DNA of 64,000 nt from Microbacterium memoriense (GCF_025398275.1 NZ_JAODOR010000009.1:62001-126000); one strand, 5' to 3'; shown: positions 9,168 through 18,176, counted from the first letter of the stretch. A program made the numbers and translations. The notes: generated from the sequence alone by a model not told the origin.

Positions 9168-10331
9168 TCAGTCGCGCCAGGCCTTGGCTGCCAGCACGCG
9201 CGCGGCGGATGCGGTGACCTGCGCGGCGAAGGCCGGATCAGCATGCGCGCGCGCCAGCACGGCGTCGTACATGACCGGAAGGAGGGACGGGTCGGCCGAC
9301 ACGAGGACGAGGTCGACCCCCGCCTCGATCGCGCGCACGGCGCGGTCGGCGGGCGGGGTCCCTTGGACTTGCGCGGCAGCGGACAGGTCATCGGTCGTGA
9401 TCACGCCGGTGAACCCGATCTGCTCGCGGAGGATCCCGGTCACGACCGTCGGCGAGAACGCGGCCGGGTTGGCCCCGTCGATCCGGGAGTAGATCGCAGT
9501 GCCGACCATGACGACGCAGGGGCCCCCGGCGATGAGCTCGCGATACACCTCGACATCGGGCGAATCGGCCCCCACCACATCGTCGACGACGTTCGCCGTC
9601 GTGTCGGTGTTGGCCGTCACGCGCCCGAGGCCGGGGAAGTGCTTGAACGTCGGCAGGATGCCGGCGGCCCGCATTCCCGCGGCGAACGCGCTCGCGTCGG
9701 CGCCGACGGTCTGCGCGTCGTAGCCGTACTGGCGTCCGAGGGCTCCGATCGGCGGATTGTCGAACCGGGTGTCGTGGCTCGTGACGATGTCCGCGACCGG
9801 CGCGAGGTTCATGTCGACACCCGCGGCGGCGAGCCCATCACCCCAGCGCTGGGCGTTCTGCTGAAGGACGGATGCCGGATCGTCGGCCTGACGGATCGCG
9901 TACGGGATGTCGTCGACACCGGGGCCGCGGATCACCTGCACTTCACCGCCCTCCTGGTCGGTCGCGACCCAGAGCGGTATCCCGCCGGTCGCCTGCGGGG
10001 AGACGAGCGACGTGAACTGTGCGACGACGGGCGTGACCGCAGCGGCGCCGCCCTGCGTCCGACCGTGCAGAAAAATACTGCCGACGTGTCGGTCGCTCAC
10101 GGCAGAGAGCGTGTCGGGCGACGCGGACGAGACGTCCGTGCCCACCATGAACACCTGCCCGACCTGTTGCTCGAGGGTGAGCGGATCGACCGGCTCAGGA
10201 GTCGGTGTGGGCGTCGGGGTCGGCGTCGGGGTGGATGCCGCCGTCGCGGACGGAGAGGGCGCCGGCGGCGCCGCCGCGCATCCGGAGAGGGCCAGGAGCC
10301 CCAGCGCGAGAACCGCCCTGACGCATCGCAT
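9168..10331 (-). CDS. Glycoside hydrolase family 3 lipoprotein (beta-N-acetylhexosaminidase-like)
   Basis: A 387-aa exported lipoprotein. It has a signal peptide with lipobox LSGC (lipidated Cys18), a Thr-Pro repeat linker (about 30-45), then a single GH3 N-terminal barrel. KHFPGLGR (about 226-235) and GVITTDDL (about 310), which contains the candidate nucleophile Asp, are the family marks. Stand-alone GH3 barrels of this length are usually NagZ-type beta-N-acetylhexosaminidases acting on peptidoglycan fragments; here it would act outside the membrane. The start MRCVRAVLAL is set by the signal peptide. It lies 37 bp downstream of the symporter gene and may be read through from it. Confidence 0.88.
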   Translation of the reverse strand: MRCVRAVLALGLLALSGCAAAPPAPSPSATAASTPTPTPTPTPTPEPVDPLTLEQQVGQVFMVGTDVSSASPDTLSAVSDRHVGSIFLHGRTQGGAAAVTPVVAQFTSLVSPQATGGIPLWVATDQEGGEVQVIRGPGVDDIPYAIRQADDPASVLQQNAQRWGDGLAAAGVDMNLAPVADIVTSHDTRFDNPPIGALGRQYGYDAQTVGADASAFAAGMRAAGILPTFKHFPGLGRVTANTDTTANVVDDVVGADSPDVEVYRELIAGGPCVVMVGTAIYSRIDGANPAAFSPTVVTGILREQIGFTGVITTDDLSAAAQVQGTPPADRAVRAIEAGVDLVLVSADPSLLPVMYDAVLARAHADPAFAAQVTASAARVLAAKAWRD

Positions 10332-10368
10332 GCGGCCATCCTCTCGGGTCGCGCCGCGGGGCGCCACC

Positions 10369-11829
10369 TCAGCCCGTGCGTTCCGGGGCGTGCAGCCGGG
10401 CAAGGAAGCGTTCGGCGCGGGCCGGTGCGCCGCGACGATCCGCGAGGGAGACGAACACCGTCGCCGCGGTGGCGAGCGGGATCGTCCAGGCAGCCGGCTG
10501 GGCGAGATACGGCGCGGCCAGCCCGACGCCGCCGATCGCCGAGTGCACGATCAGCGCGAGCCCGCACGTGACGGCGCCGGTGAGCATGCCGACGATCGCC
10601 CCCCGCGCGGTGAGGCGCGACCACCACACGCCGAGGAGGAGGACGGGAGACAGGCTCGAGGCGGCGAAGACGAACACGACACCGACGCTGGCGACGAGCC
10701 CGGCGGGCTGCGTGAGGAGCGCGATCGACAACGGCACGAGCGCGCAGATGACGGCTGCCAGGCGGAACGAGCGCACCGAGCCCGAGAAGGCATCCTGACT
10801 GACGACACCGGCCAGCGACACGACGAGTCCGGCGGAGGTCGCCAGGAAGGCCGCGAACGCGCCCGCCACGACGAGCGCCGTCAGCGCCTCCCCGACCGGT
10901 CCGGGGAACACCCGCGAAGGCAGGACGAGCACAACGGTGTCGGCCAGGCCCGGCTCGGCGAGGTCGGGGGCCAGGCGACGCGCGAGCAGCCCCATCATGC
11001 TCGAGACGATGTAGAAGACGCTCACCATGATGATCACGAGCACCGTGGTCCGCCGCGCGGAGACACCCGTCGGACTCGTGTAGAACCGCACGAGGACGTG
11101 GGGCAACCCCATGGTCCCGAGCAGCAACGCCAACAGCAGGGATGCCGTCTCGTAAGCGTCGATGCCCGCCGGTCCCGCCGATGGTGGGAAGACCACGAGC
11201 GGATCCGGCTCGTAGGGGCCGCCCGACACCGCGAAGCCGATCAGCACGACCGGCACCAGGAGCGCCGTGAGTTTCAGCCAGTACTGGAAAGCCTGCACGT
11301 AGGTGATGGCCTTCATCCCCCCAGCGGCGACGGTCCCGGCGACCAGCACTGCGACGAGCACCGCGCCGACCCACGTCGGCAGCCCGGCGACGACCATCAG
11401 GGTGAGGCCCGCCCCGTGCAGTTGCGGGACGATGTAGAGCCAGCCGATGATGAGTACCGCGACGCTCGTGAGTCGGCGCGCGGCGGTCGAGTCCAGTCGC
11501 GCTTCGATGAAGTCGGGGATCGTGTACGCGCCGCTCCGCCGCAACGGCGCGGCGATGAACACGAGGACGAGCAGGTATCCCGCGGCATACCCGATCGGAA
11601 ACCAGAATCCGCGGGCCCCATCGAGGAGCACCAGCCCCGAGAGGCCGAGGAAAGTCCCGGCGGAGAGGTATTCGCCGCTGATGGCCGACGCGTTCCAGAT
11701 GGGACGGACGGTGCGCGACGCGACGAAGAAATCGCTCGTGGTCCGCGAGATACGCAGCCCGTAGATGCCGATCAGGACGGTCGCCGCGGCGATGAGCGCG
11801 ACGGCGAGGATGTCGAGCGTCGCGTTCAC
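10369..11829 (-). CDS. Sodium:solute symporter (ActP/MctC-like monocarboxylate permease)
   Basis: A 486-aa integral membrane protein of the SSF family with about 13 predicted transmembrane segments. Family blocks include SGEYLSAGTFLGLSGLV, GMKAITYVQAFQYWLK and GLPHVLVRFYTSP. The closest characterised relatives import acetate (ActP) or acetate, propionate and pyruvate (Corynebacterium MctC). Its ATG overlaps the stop of the DUF485 gene by 4 nt; DUF485 proteins (YjcH) habitually pair with these symporters. It is the last core gene of a kinase-regulator-DUF485-symporter operon, so its expression is probably set by the LytTR regulator or read from the kinase promoter. The exact substrate is an inference. 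Confidence 0.88.
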   Translation of the reverse strand: MNATLDILAVALIAAATVLIGIYGLRISRTTSDFFVASRTVRPIWNASAISGEYLSAGTFLGLSGLVLLDGARGFWFPIGYAAGYLLVLVFIAAPLRRSGAYTIPDFIEARLDSTAARRLTSVAVLIIGWLYIVPQLHGAGLTLMVVAGLPTWVGAVLVAVLVAGTVAAGGMKAITYVQAFQYWLKLTALLVPVVLIGFAVSGGPYEPDPLVVFPPSAGPAGIDAYETASLLLALLLGTMGLPHVLVRFYTSPTGVSARRTTVLVIIMVSVFYIVSSMMGLLARRLAPDLAEPGLADTVVLVLPSRVFPGPVGEALTALVVAGAFAAFLATSAGLVVSLAGVVSQDAFSGSVRSFRLAAVICALVPLSIALLTQPAGLVASVGVVFVFAASSLSPVLLLGVWWSRLTARGAIVGMLTGAVTCGLALIVHSAIGGVGLAAPYLAQPAAWTIPLATAATVFVSLADRRGAPARAERFLARLHAPERTG

Positions 11830-12200
11830 TCTCGCTCCCGCAGCGCCCGGTAGCGGCGCTCGTTGCGGGTGGCTCCCCGCGTGTAGAGCACCGCGAAGAT
11901 CGCGATGACGGGGTAGAACGCGAACGCGTGCAGCAGCCAGGAGAGCGGAACACCCGCGAGCGTGACGCGGTCGAGCTCGGGGATCGCGGTGATCGCGACG
12001 GCGACGGCGACCGTGACGATCAGGAATCCGGCGATCGTGCCGAGCGCGAGCCGCAGCTGACTCGTGCGGAGCGCCCGGGCATACACGGCATCCGCTTCCG
12101 CGACCGGCGCATCCGGTACGGCGATACCGCGCGTGACCGGTGCGGGCCGCCGAGGGCCGTCGGCCGCCGTGACCCGCACGCGCTTGGGGGCATCACTCAC
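11826..12200 (-). CDS. DUF485-type membrane protein, symporter partner
   Basis: A 124-aa protein. A charged cytoplasmic N-terminus of about 55 residues is followed by two transmembrane helices (GTIAGFLIVTVAVAVAITAI and LLHAFAFYPVIAIFAVLY) and a basic tail. This is the DUF485/YjcH arrangement, encoded directly before an SSF symporter as in E. coli yjcH-actP. The GTG start overlaps the TGA of the regulator gene (GTGA), and its own stop overlaps the symporter start, so translation is coupled on both sides. Its role is unproven; it may assist the symporter. Confidence 0.78.
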   Translation of the reverse strand: MSDAPKRVRVTAADGPRRPAPVTRGIAVPDAPVAEADAVYARALRTSQLRLALGTIAGFLIVTVAVAVAITAIPELDRVTLAGVPLSWLLHAFAFYPVIAIFAVLYTRGATRNERRYRALRERE

Positions 12201-12928
12201 CGCGGCCCACCCCCGACCAGGGCCTCGCGGACGGTCGGGAGCAGCCGCCGACTCACCGGTAGGGCGATGCCCTGCACCGTGACTGTCGGCTCGGCGCCCG
12301 TCAGTCGCACTTCGCTGACGGATGCCGCCTGCACGAGGTACGACCGGTGCACGCGGACGAACCCGGCGCCCGTCCATCTCTGGTCGAGCTCGGAAATGGG
12401 GATCCGGACGAGGTGTCCGGTCCCGTCGTCAGTGTGCAGCCGGGAGTAGTCACCCTGCGCCTGTACCCACCGCACGTCGCTGCGGCGGACGAAGCGCACC
12501 GTCGTGCCGACCGTGACCGGAAGAACCTCATCGACGGAGAGGGAATCCGCCCCCGCGTCGGCGGGTGATCTCAGCTCGACGGCGCGGTCGATCGCGCGGC
12601 GCAGCCGCTCGACGCGCACCGGCTTGAGCAGATAATCCGCCGCGCGCAGGTCGAACGCATCCACCGCGCGGGCTTCATCGGCCGTGACGAAGACGATCAG
12701 CGGGGGCGTGGAGAGCGTCTCGACGGCGCGCGCCAGGTCGAGTCCCGACAGTCCCGGCATGTGGATGTCGAGGAAAGCGACCGCGAATACCCGCGTCGAC
12801 AACAACTCCAGCGCGTCCGCGCCGGACACCGCGGTCACAACGTCGCCGATCCGGGCGTCGGCGCGGAGCAGATGGGCGAGTTCGTCGCGGGCGGGGCGTT
12901 CGTCGTCGGCGACGAGGACATCGATCAT
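12197..12928 (-). CDS. LytTR-family response regulator
   Basis: A 243-aa two-component regulator. A receiver domain (1-120) has phospho-acceptor Asp54 in AFLDIHMPG, acidic residues in VADDE and the conserved Lys in YLLKP. A LytTR DNA-binding domain follows (about 140-235; FVRRSDVRWVQAQGDYSRLH, RVHRSYLV). LytTR proteins bind two 9-bp direct repeats about 12 bp apart; such repeats occur upstream of cstA at 16791-16840. It overlaps the kinase gene by 4 nt. By analogy with E. coli BtsR, which activates a CstA-family pyruvate transporter, it probably controls carboxylate uptake genes here. Confidence 0.9.
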   Translation of the reverse strand: MIDVLVADDERPARDELAHLLRADARIGDVVTAVSGADALELLSTRVFAVAFLDIHMPGLSGLDLARAVETLSTPPLIVFVTADEARAVDAFDLRAADYLLKPVRVERLRRAIDRAVELRSPADAGADSLSVDEVLPVTVGTTVRFVRRSDVRWVQAQGDYSRLHTDDGTGHLVRIPISELDQRWTGAGFVRVHRSYLVQAASVSEVRLTGAEPTVTVQGIALPVSRRLLPTVREALVGGGPR

Positions 12929-14124
12929 GCCGGCGCCGCCTCATGTTGGGGTTGGGACTTCGGGATCCGCATCCGCACGAGCGTCCCGGCGCCGGTGTTG
13001 GTCTCCACGACAAGCCCTCCGTTCGGTCCGTACAGCTGCCGCAAGCGCGTGTCGACGTTGCGGAGCCCGACATGGGCACCCGTGTCGGTGGCGCCCAGCA
13101 GCGCCCGCAGCGCCTCGGGATCCATGCCGACACCGTCGTCTTCGACCGTGATCTCGGTGTGGGTCGCGGCATCCTCTGCGGCGATGAGGATCGTGCCACC
13201 ACCCTCGCCCGGTTCGACGCCATGACGGACGGCGTTTTCGACGAGGGGCTGGACGGAGAGGAACGGGATCACGGTCGCGAGCGTCTCGGGGGCGATGCGC
13301 AGAGTGACGCGGAGTCGGTCTCCGAAACGGGCGTGCTCCAGCGCCAGATACGAGTGGATGCTGCCGAGTTCCTCGGCGACGGTCGTGAACTCCCCCTGCC
13401 GGCGGAAGGAGTAGCGGGTGAAGTCCGCGAACTCGAGCACCAGGTCGCGCGCACGTTCGGGTTCGGTGTGGATGAAGGAGGCGATCGCCGTCAGGGCGTT
13501 GTAGATGAAGTGGGGCGAGATCTGCGCGCGCAGCGACCGCAGCTCAGCTTCGGCCAGTGCGCTGCGCGATGCGTCGAGTTCGCCGAGCTCGAGCTGCGCG
13601 GCGCACCAGTCGGCAACTTCCCCCACCGCGCGCACCAGCGGAGCTCGCACGGGCGCGGCGAAAGCGACGACGACCCCGGTGATCTCTCCGTCGACCGTGA
13701 TCGGCGCGCCCACGGCCTCGAGCCCCTCCGTCGAACCCGTCGCCCTCGGAAAGACCTGGCGGCGGCCGGTCGCCCGCACCTGCGCGGCGATGCGTGCAGC
13801 CGCCGAGCCCAGCGCCTCCGACGCGGCATCGCCGTGCCCGTCGAAGGCGACGACCTCGTCACCGCGGACGAGAGCGACCGCGCTGGCGCCCAGAAGGACG
13901 CGGAGATGACGCGTGGCGCGAGGGACATCGGGTCCGCCGAGCCCCCCACGCAAGTGCGGAGCCGCGAGGCTCGCGAGGTGCAGCGCACGATAGGTCGCCT
14001 GTTCCGCGTCGCCGCCGAGATCCGCTTGGCCTTTCGCCAGGCGCCGGGCCAGGAAAAGCAGGACCGTCAGCACGACGCCGCCGACAACGCCGAGCACAGC
14101 GGCGAGGACGGCGGCATCGGTCAC
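12925..14124 (-). CDS. LytS-like sensor histidine kinase
   Basis: A 399-aa kinase. It has one N-terminal transmembrane helix (about 5-27), a GAF-like sensory region (about 60-185), a His_kinase domain with the phospho-acceptor in ISPHFIYNAL near residue 204, and an HATPase_c domain (N-box QPLVENAVRHG near 295, GVGM motif later). The single membrane helix is unlike the multi-helix 5TM-LytS sensors, so the signal may be sensed in the cytoplasm. The GTG start is supported by TAGGCT 6 nt upstream: the kinase operon has its own leaderless promoter even though it follows cstA-ybdD on the same strand by only 36 bp. Confidence 0.88.
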   Translation of the reverse strand: MTDAAVLAAVLGVVGGVVLTVLLFLARRLAKGQADLGGDAEQATYRALHLASLAAPHLRGGLGGPDVPRATRHLRVLLGASAVALVRGDEVVAFDGHGDAASEALGSAAARIAAQVRATGRRQVFPRATGSTEGLEAVGAPITVDGEITGVVVAFAAPVRAPLVRAVGEVADWCAAQLELGELDASRSALAEAELRSLRAQISPHFIYNALTAIASFIHTEPERARDLVLEFADFTRYSFRRQGEFTTVAEELGSIHSYLALEHARFGDRLRVTLRIAPETLATVIPFLSVQPLVENAVRHGVEPGEGGGTILIAAEDAATHTEITVEDDGVGMDPEALRALLGATDTGAHVGLRNVDTRLRQLYGPNGGLVVETNTGAGTLVRMRIPKSQPQHEAAPA

Positions 14125-14130
14125 AGGCTC

Positions 14131-14136
14131 AGCCTA
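14131..14136 (-). promoter_or_regulatory. -10 element TAGGCT of the kinase operon (leaderless)
   Basis: TAGGCT, 6 nt, then GTG. It implies the kinase-regulator-DUF485-symporter unit can be transcribed separately from cstA-ybdD. Confidence 0.55.
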
Positions 14137-14160
14137 GGCAGTCGCCTCCGACGAACGGGG

Positions 14161-14403
14161 TCAGCAGCACCGCGCACCGGGATTGCGGTCCTGGTCATCC
14201 ATCTTCTGTCGCCAGAATTGCCGCTCGGTCAACGGCGCCTCGTCGGGATGGTGCCGCCCGTGATGCGCCGCGTAGGTCGCATAAGCACTGTCGCCCATGA
14301 GATTCGACATGTACCAGCGGATACCGCGGCCCACCCGCGCGACGCTGTCCAGCGTGCGTCGCGCGGGTGTCCGGGGGGTCACCGGATCCGCGTGGTCGGT
14401 CAT
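14161..14403 (-). CDS. ybdD: YbdD/YjiX family small protein
   Basis: An 80-aa protein recognised by RGIRWYMSNLMGDSAYATYAAHHGRHHP-type sequence and LTERQFWRQKMDDQDRNPGARCC, the hallmark of the YbdD/YjiX family that follows cstA or yjiY in many bacteria. It starts 1 nt after the cstA stop codon, so translation is coupled. The C-terminal Cys-Cys is typical. Its function is unsettled; it is thought to be an accessory of CstA-type peptide/pyruvate transporters. Confidence 0.9.
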   Translation of the reverse strand: MTDHADPVTPRTPARRTLDSVARVGRGIRWYMSNLMGDSAYATYAAHHGRHHPDEAPLTERQFWRQKMDDQDRNPGARCC

Positions 14404-14404
14404 G

Positions 14405-16705
14405 TCAGTGCGACCGTCGGGCCAGAGCTTTGCGCTCGTCGGCAAGGATCGGCTCCCACTGCTTCTCGAGTTCGCGCTCCGAGGCGGTGGGGACGAGACC
14501 GGCCGGCGCGTAGCGACGCGAGGCGACCGGGGTGTCCTCGGTGTTCTCGCCACCCCCGGCGCGGAGCGCTTTCACGGTCACGACGAGCGCGGCAGCGATC
14601 ACGACGATCGAGAGCGTGACGAAGATGATCGACAGGGTGCCCTGCACGGCCGTATTGCGGATGACCGCGGCGACGACCTCGGGGGTTCCCAGTTCGTCGG
14701 TCCCGGCATCCTGCGCGGCACGGTACTTGAAGTGGTTCGCCCAATAACCGATCGCCGGGACGGGCGAGAAGATCTTGTAGCAGGATGCCGTGATCGTCAC
14801 GACGGCCGTGAACGCGAGCGGCAACGCGACGATCCAGAGCCACTTCACGTAGCTCTTTCCGCGCTTCGCGACGATCGACAGCACGACCGCCAGGGCGATG
14901 GCCGCCAGCAGTTGGTTGGCGATGCCGAAGAGCGGGAAGAACGTGTTGATGCCGCCGAGCGGGTCGGTCACGCCGAGGATCAGGATGTAGCCCCACCCGG
15001 CGACCATGATCGCCGTGCAGATCCACACACCGGGGCGCCAGCTGACGTCACGGAACTTGGGGAACACGTGACCGAGCGTGTCCTGCAGCATGAAGCGTGC
15101 GACGCGAGTGCCGGCGTCGACCGCCGTGAGGATGAACAGCGCCTCGAACATGATCGCGAAGTGGTACCAGAACGCCATCATCGCTTGACCGCCGAGGGCC
15201 TGTTGCATGATGTGCGCGAGCCCGAGCGCCAGCGTCGGTGCGCCACCGGTGCGCGAGACGATCGACTCCTCGCCGACGTCGGCGGCGGTGCCGATGAGCA
15301 TCTCCGGCGTGAGGTTCACGCCCGTCAGCCCCAGCGAGTTGACGAAAGCGACCGCGCCCTCGACCGTGCCGCCGGTCGCGGCGGCCGGAGCGTTCATGGC
15401 GAAGTAGATGCCCTGATCGATCGAGATCGCGGCAACGAGCGCCATGATCGCGACGAACGATTCCATGAGCATTCCGCCGTAGCCGATGAAGCGCGTCTGG
15501 CGCTCCTTCTCGATGAGCTTCGGCGTCGTGCCCGAAGCGATCAAAGCGTGGAAGCCGCTGAGCGCGCCGCACGCGATCGTGACGAACAGGAACGGGAAGA
15601 GAGGTCCGGCGAAGACCGGCCCCATCCCGTTCTGGCCGAAGATCGACACGGCGGGAACCGAGATCTCGGGGCGGACGATGATCACCGCGACCGCGAGCAG
15701 ACCGATCACACCGATCTTCATGAAGGTCGAGAGATAGTCACGCGGAGCCAGCAGCAACCACACGGGGAGGATCGCGGCGATCGCGCCGTAGATGATGATC
15801 CCCCACGCGATCGTGGTCTTGTCGAGGTGGAAGATCGCCTGACCCCACTCGGTGCCGGCGACCCAGCCGCCACCGACGATCGCCGCCATCAGCAGCACGA
15901 AGCCGATGATCGAGACTTCGCTGACCTTGCCGGGGCGGAGGTAGCGCAGGTAGACACCCATGAACAGGGCGATCGGGATCGTCATCGACACCGAGAAGAC
16001 GCCCCAGGGGCTTTCCCCCAGAGCGTTGACGACGACGAGCGCCAGGATCGCCACGATGATGATCATGATCAGCAGCGACGCGATGATCGCGGCGGTGCCG
16101 CCGATACGGCCGAGCTCCTGCCGCGCCATCTGCCCGATCGTGCGGCCACCGCGGCGCATGGAGAAGAAGAGGACCAGGTAGTCCTGAACCGCGCCGGCAA
16201 GGACCACACCGACGATGATCCAGATGGTGCCGGGGAGGTAGCCCATCTGCGCGGCAAGGACGGGGCCGACGAGGGGTCCGGCGCCGGCGATCGCGGCGAA
16301 GTGGTGGCCGTAGAGCACGCGGCGGTCCGTGGGAACGTAGTCCCGGCCGTCGGATTTCACTTCGGCGGGCGTCGCGCGTCGATCGTCGGGGCGGGTGATG
16401 TAGCGCTCGATCACCTTCGAGTAGAAGCGGTAGCCGATCAGATACGTGCAGACCGCGGCGAAGACGAACCAGATCGCGTTGACGGTCTCGCCGCGGACGA
16501 CCGCGAGCATGACCCAGGCCACACCACCCAGGAGAGCGATCGCGACCCACATGATCACCTTCAGCGGCGTCCAGCGGCCGTCGCGGGCCTCTTGCTCGGG
16601 GGTCACCGCGACGGGGGGAAGCGTCGAATCAGTGGCGAAGTCGGGGCCGTCACCGGCCACGGCGGCGGCGCCCCGATCGGGGCGGGGAGGCGTTGATGCA
16701 GTCAT
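14405..16705 (-). CDS. cstA: CstA family carbon-starvation / pyruvate transporter
   Basis: A 766-aa membrane protein with about 16-18 transmembrane segments. The block RRVLYGHHFAAIAGAGPLVGPVLAAQMG near residue 135 and the following TIWIIVGVVLAGAVQDY are diagnostic of CstA. E. coli members import pyruvate (BtsT, CstA) and peptides. A hydrophilic N-terminal tail of about 45 residues precedes the first helix. The start is supported by an AGGAGA ribosome binding site. Upstream, three LytTR-like repeats at 16791-16840 suggest control by the adjacent kinase-regulator pair. ybdD follows directly. Confidence 0.93.
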   Translation of the reverse strand: MTASTPPRPDRGAAAVAGDGPDFATDSTLPPVAVTPEQEARDGRWTPLKVIMWVAIALLGGVAWVMLAVVRGETVNAIWFVFAAVCTYLIGYRFYSKVIERYITRPDDRRATPAEVKSDGRDYVPTDRRVLYGHHFAAIAGAGPLVGPVLAAQMGYLPGTIWIIVGVVLAGAVQDYLVLFFSMRRGGRTIGQMARQELGRIGGTAAIIASLLIMIIIVAILALVVVNALGESPWGVFSVSMTIPIALFMGVYLRYLRPGKVSEVSIIGFVLLMAAIVGGGWVAGTEWGQAIFHLDKTTIAWGIIIYGAIAAILPVWLLLAPRDYLSTFMKIGVIGLLAVAVIIVRPEISVPAVSIFGQNGMGPVFAGPLFPFLFVTIACGALSGFHALIASGTTPKLIEKERQTRFIGYGGMLMESFVAIMALVAAISIDQGIYFAMNAPAAATGGTVEGAVAFVNSLGLTGVNLTPEMLIGTAADVGEESIVSRTGGAPTLALGLAHIMQQALGGQAMMAFWYHFAIMFEALFILTAVDAGTRVARFMLQDTLGHVFPKFRDVSWRPGVWICTAIMVAGWGYILILGVTDPLGGINTFFPLFGIANQLLAAIALAVVLSIVAKRGKSYVKWLWIVALPLAFTAVVTITASCYKIFSPVPAIGYWANHFKYRAAQDAGTDELGTPEVVAAVIRNTAVQGTLSIIFVTLSIVVIAAALVVTVKALRAGGGENTEDTPVASRRYAPAGLVPTASERELEKQWEPILADERKALARRSH

Positions 16706-16790
16706 TGGATCTCCTGTGGGCGCGTCATTGCGTGCTCCTCAGGGTAGGAAGCGCTGTTCGAGGGCCGTGCCGCGGGGCGCTCCGCGTGCG

Positions 16791-16840
16791 ACGAACGGCA
16801 TGGATGCCGCGATGAACGGCATCCATGCTGGCAGAACGGC
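16791..16840 (-). promoter_or_regulatory. Three phased direct repeats resembling LytTR binding sites
   Basis: On the minus strand, reading towards cstA, GCCGTTCTG (16840-16832), GCCGTTCAT (16820-16812) and GCCGTTCGT (16799-16791) recur at 20- and 21-bp steps. The last two are 9-mers separated by 12 bp and match the published LytTR consensus WMMGTTNRK at all but the first position. They end 85 bp upstream of the cstA start. A dyad GGCATGGATGCC/GGCATCCATGC overlaps the middle. Confidence 0.55.
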
Positions 16841-16851
16841 GCACTCCTGCC

Positions 16852-16857
16852 TACGGT
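16852..16857 (+). promoter_or_regulatory. -10 element TACGGT of the GNAT-pirin unit (leaderless)
   Basis: TACGGT, then 6 nt, then the ATG at 16864. Confidence 0.55.
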
Positions 16858-16863
16858 GGAAGC

Positions 16864-17208
16864 ATGAGCGACGTCACTCCCACCGTCATACGCAACGATG
16901 ACAAAGGCCGCTACGAGATCCACCTCGACGACACGGTCGCGGGGTACACCGAGTTCCATGTCGACGACCACGGCCGCCTCGTCTTCCCGCACACCGAGAT
17001 CGATCCGGCCTTCGCGGGCCGGGGCCTCGGCGGCACGCTCGTCGCGCAGGCGATGGCCGACGTCGCCGCGCGCGGTGAGACCGTGGTGCCGGTGTGTTCG
17101 TTCGTCGTGAAATACCTGCGGGGAACGGACGTCCCCGGCCTCGATGTGGCCTGGCGGCCGACAGCCGACGATGCGGGCAGCGACCGCGTGGATGCCGCCG
17201 ACAAATGA
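16864..17208 (+). CDS. Small GNAT-family N-acetyltransferase
   Basis: A 114-aa protein of the short GNAT type (YjdJ/COG2388). The acetyl-CoA binding signature AGRGLGGTLV is at 51-60, preceded by beta strands RYEIHLDDTVAGYTEFHV. The substrate is unknown; this class usually acts on small molecules or peptides. The start is supported by a leaderless -10 6 nt upstream. Its TGA overlaps the ATG of the pirin gene (ATGA), so the two are translationally coupled. Confidence 0.85.
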   Translation: MSDVTPTVIRNDDKGRYEIHLDDTVAGYTEFHVDDHGRLVFPHTEIDPAFAGRGLGGTLVAQAMADVAARGETVVPVCSFVVKYLRGTDVPGLDVAWRPTADDAGSDRVDAADK

Positions 17209-18176
17209 CACGGCTCGACGCGCCGGCCGAGCCGGAGCGCGAGGCCGCGTCCGGCGGTGACGGTCCGCGTGCCCTGTTGCTGGAGGCGCGGGACGTGCCG
17301 CTCGGCGGCATCCGCGGGATGCAGGTGCACCGCAGCCTCCCGCACCGCGCGTTGCCGATGGTCGGTGCGTGGTGCTTCCTGGACCGGTTCGGCCCGCAGG
17401 TCGCGCGCATGCGCGTCGAGCCGCATCCGCACATCGGGTTGCAGACGGTGACGTGGCCGTTCGTCGGGGAGGTGCGCCACCGCGACATCCTCGGCAGCGA
17501 CGTGATCGTGCGGCCGGGAGTGCTGAACATCATGACGAGCGGGCATGGCATCGCCCACTCGGAGTACTCCGTCGGCGACGGCGAGGTGCCTCTCGACGCC
17601 CTGCAGCTCTGGGTCGCCCTGCCCGAATCGCGCCGCCACGGCGGGCCGGACTTCGAGCGCCATGAGAATCTGCCGGTGGTCGATCTGTCCGGCGGCGCCA
17701 CCGCGACCGTCGTGGTGGGAACCTTTGCCGGGGTCGCCTCGCCCGCGACGATGCATACGCCGATCGCCGGCGCCGAGGTGTGCATTCCGGCCGGCGAGCG
17801 GGTGCGCCTGCCGCTGGATGCGACCTGGGAGTACGCGATCGTCGCGGTATCCGGCAATCCGGACGTGCCGGGCGTCGCCCAGGTTCCCGACCAGTCGCTG
17901 CTGTACCTCGGCACCGGTCGGGACGCCATCGACGTGGATGCCGGCGAGCGCGACGTCACGCTGTTCCTGCTCGGCGGGGAGCCGTTCGAGTCCGACATCG
18001 TGATGTGGTGGAACTTCGTCGGTCGCACGCACGAGGAGATCGTCGCCGCCCGCGAGGACTGGGAAGGCGAGGCGGCCGCCGAGCGCTTCGGCCACGTCGT
18101 GGGCCACGGCGACGAGCGCATTCCGGCGCCACCGCTCCCCGGCGTCCGGCTCACTCCCCGCCGACGCCGCGACTGA
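17205..18176 (+). CDS. Pirin family protein
   Basis: A 323-aa bicupin. The N-terminal cupin carries the metal-binding pattern RVEPHPHIGLQTVTW (His pair near residues 73-75) and ITSGHGIAHSEY-type residues (TSGHGIAHSE near 117), both diagnostic of pirins. The C-terminal cupin and FVGRTHEEIVAAREDWE follow. Bacterial pirins are iron proteins, some with quercetinase activity and some modulating pyruvate dehydrogenase; the role here is not defined. It is coupled to the GNAT gene. Note its position beside a locus for pyruvate/acetate uptake, which may be coincidental. Confidence 0.92.
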   Translation: MTRLDAPAEPEREAASGGDGPRALLLEARDVPLGGIRGMQVHRSLPHRALPMVGAWCFLDRFGPQVARMRVEPHPHIGLQTVTWPFVGEVRHRDILGSDVIVRPGVLNIMTSGHGIAHSEYSVGDGEVPLDALQLWVALPESRRHGGPDFERHENLPVVDLSGGATATVVVGTFAGVASPATMHTPIAGAEVCIPAGERVRLPLDATWEYAIVAVSGNPDVPGVAQVPDQSLLYLGTGRDAIDVDAGERDVTLFLLGGEPFESDIVMWWNFVGRTHEEIVAAREDWEGEAAAERFGHVVGHGDERIPAPPLPGVRLTPRRRRD

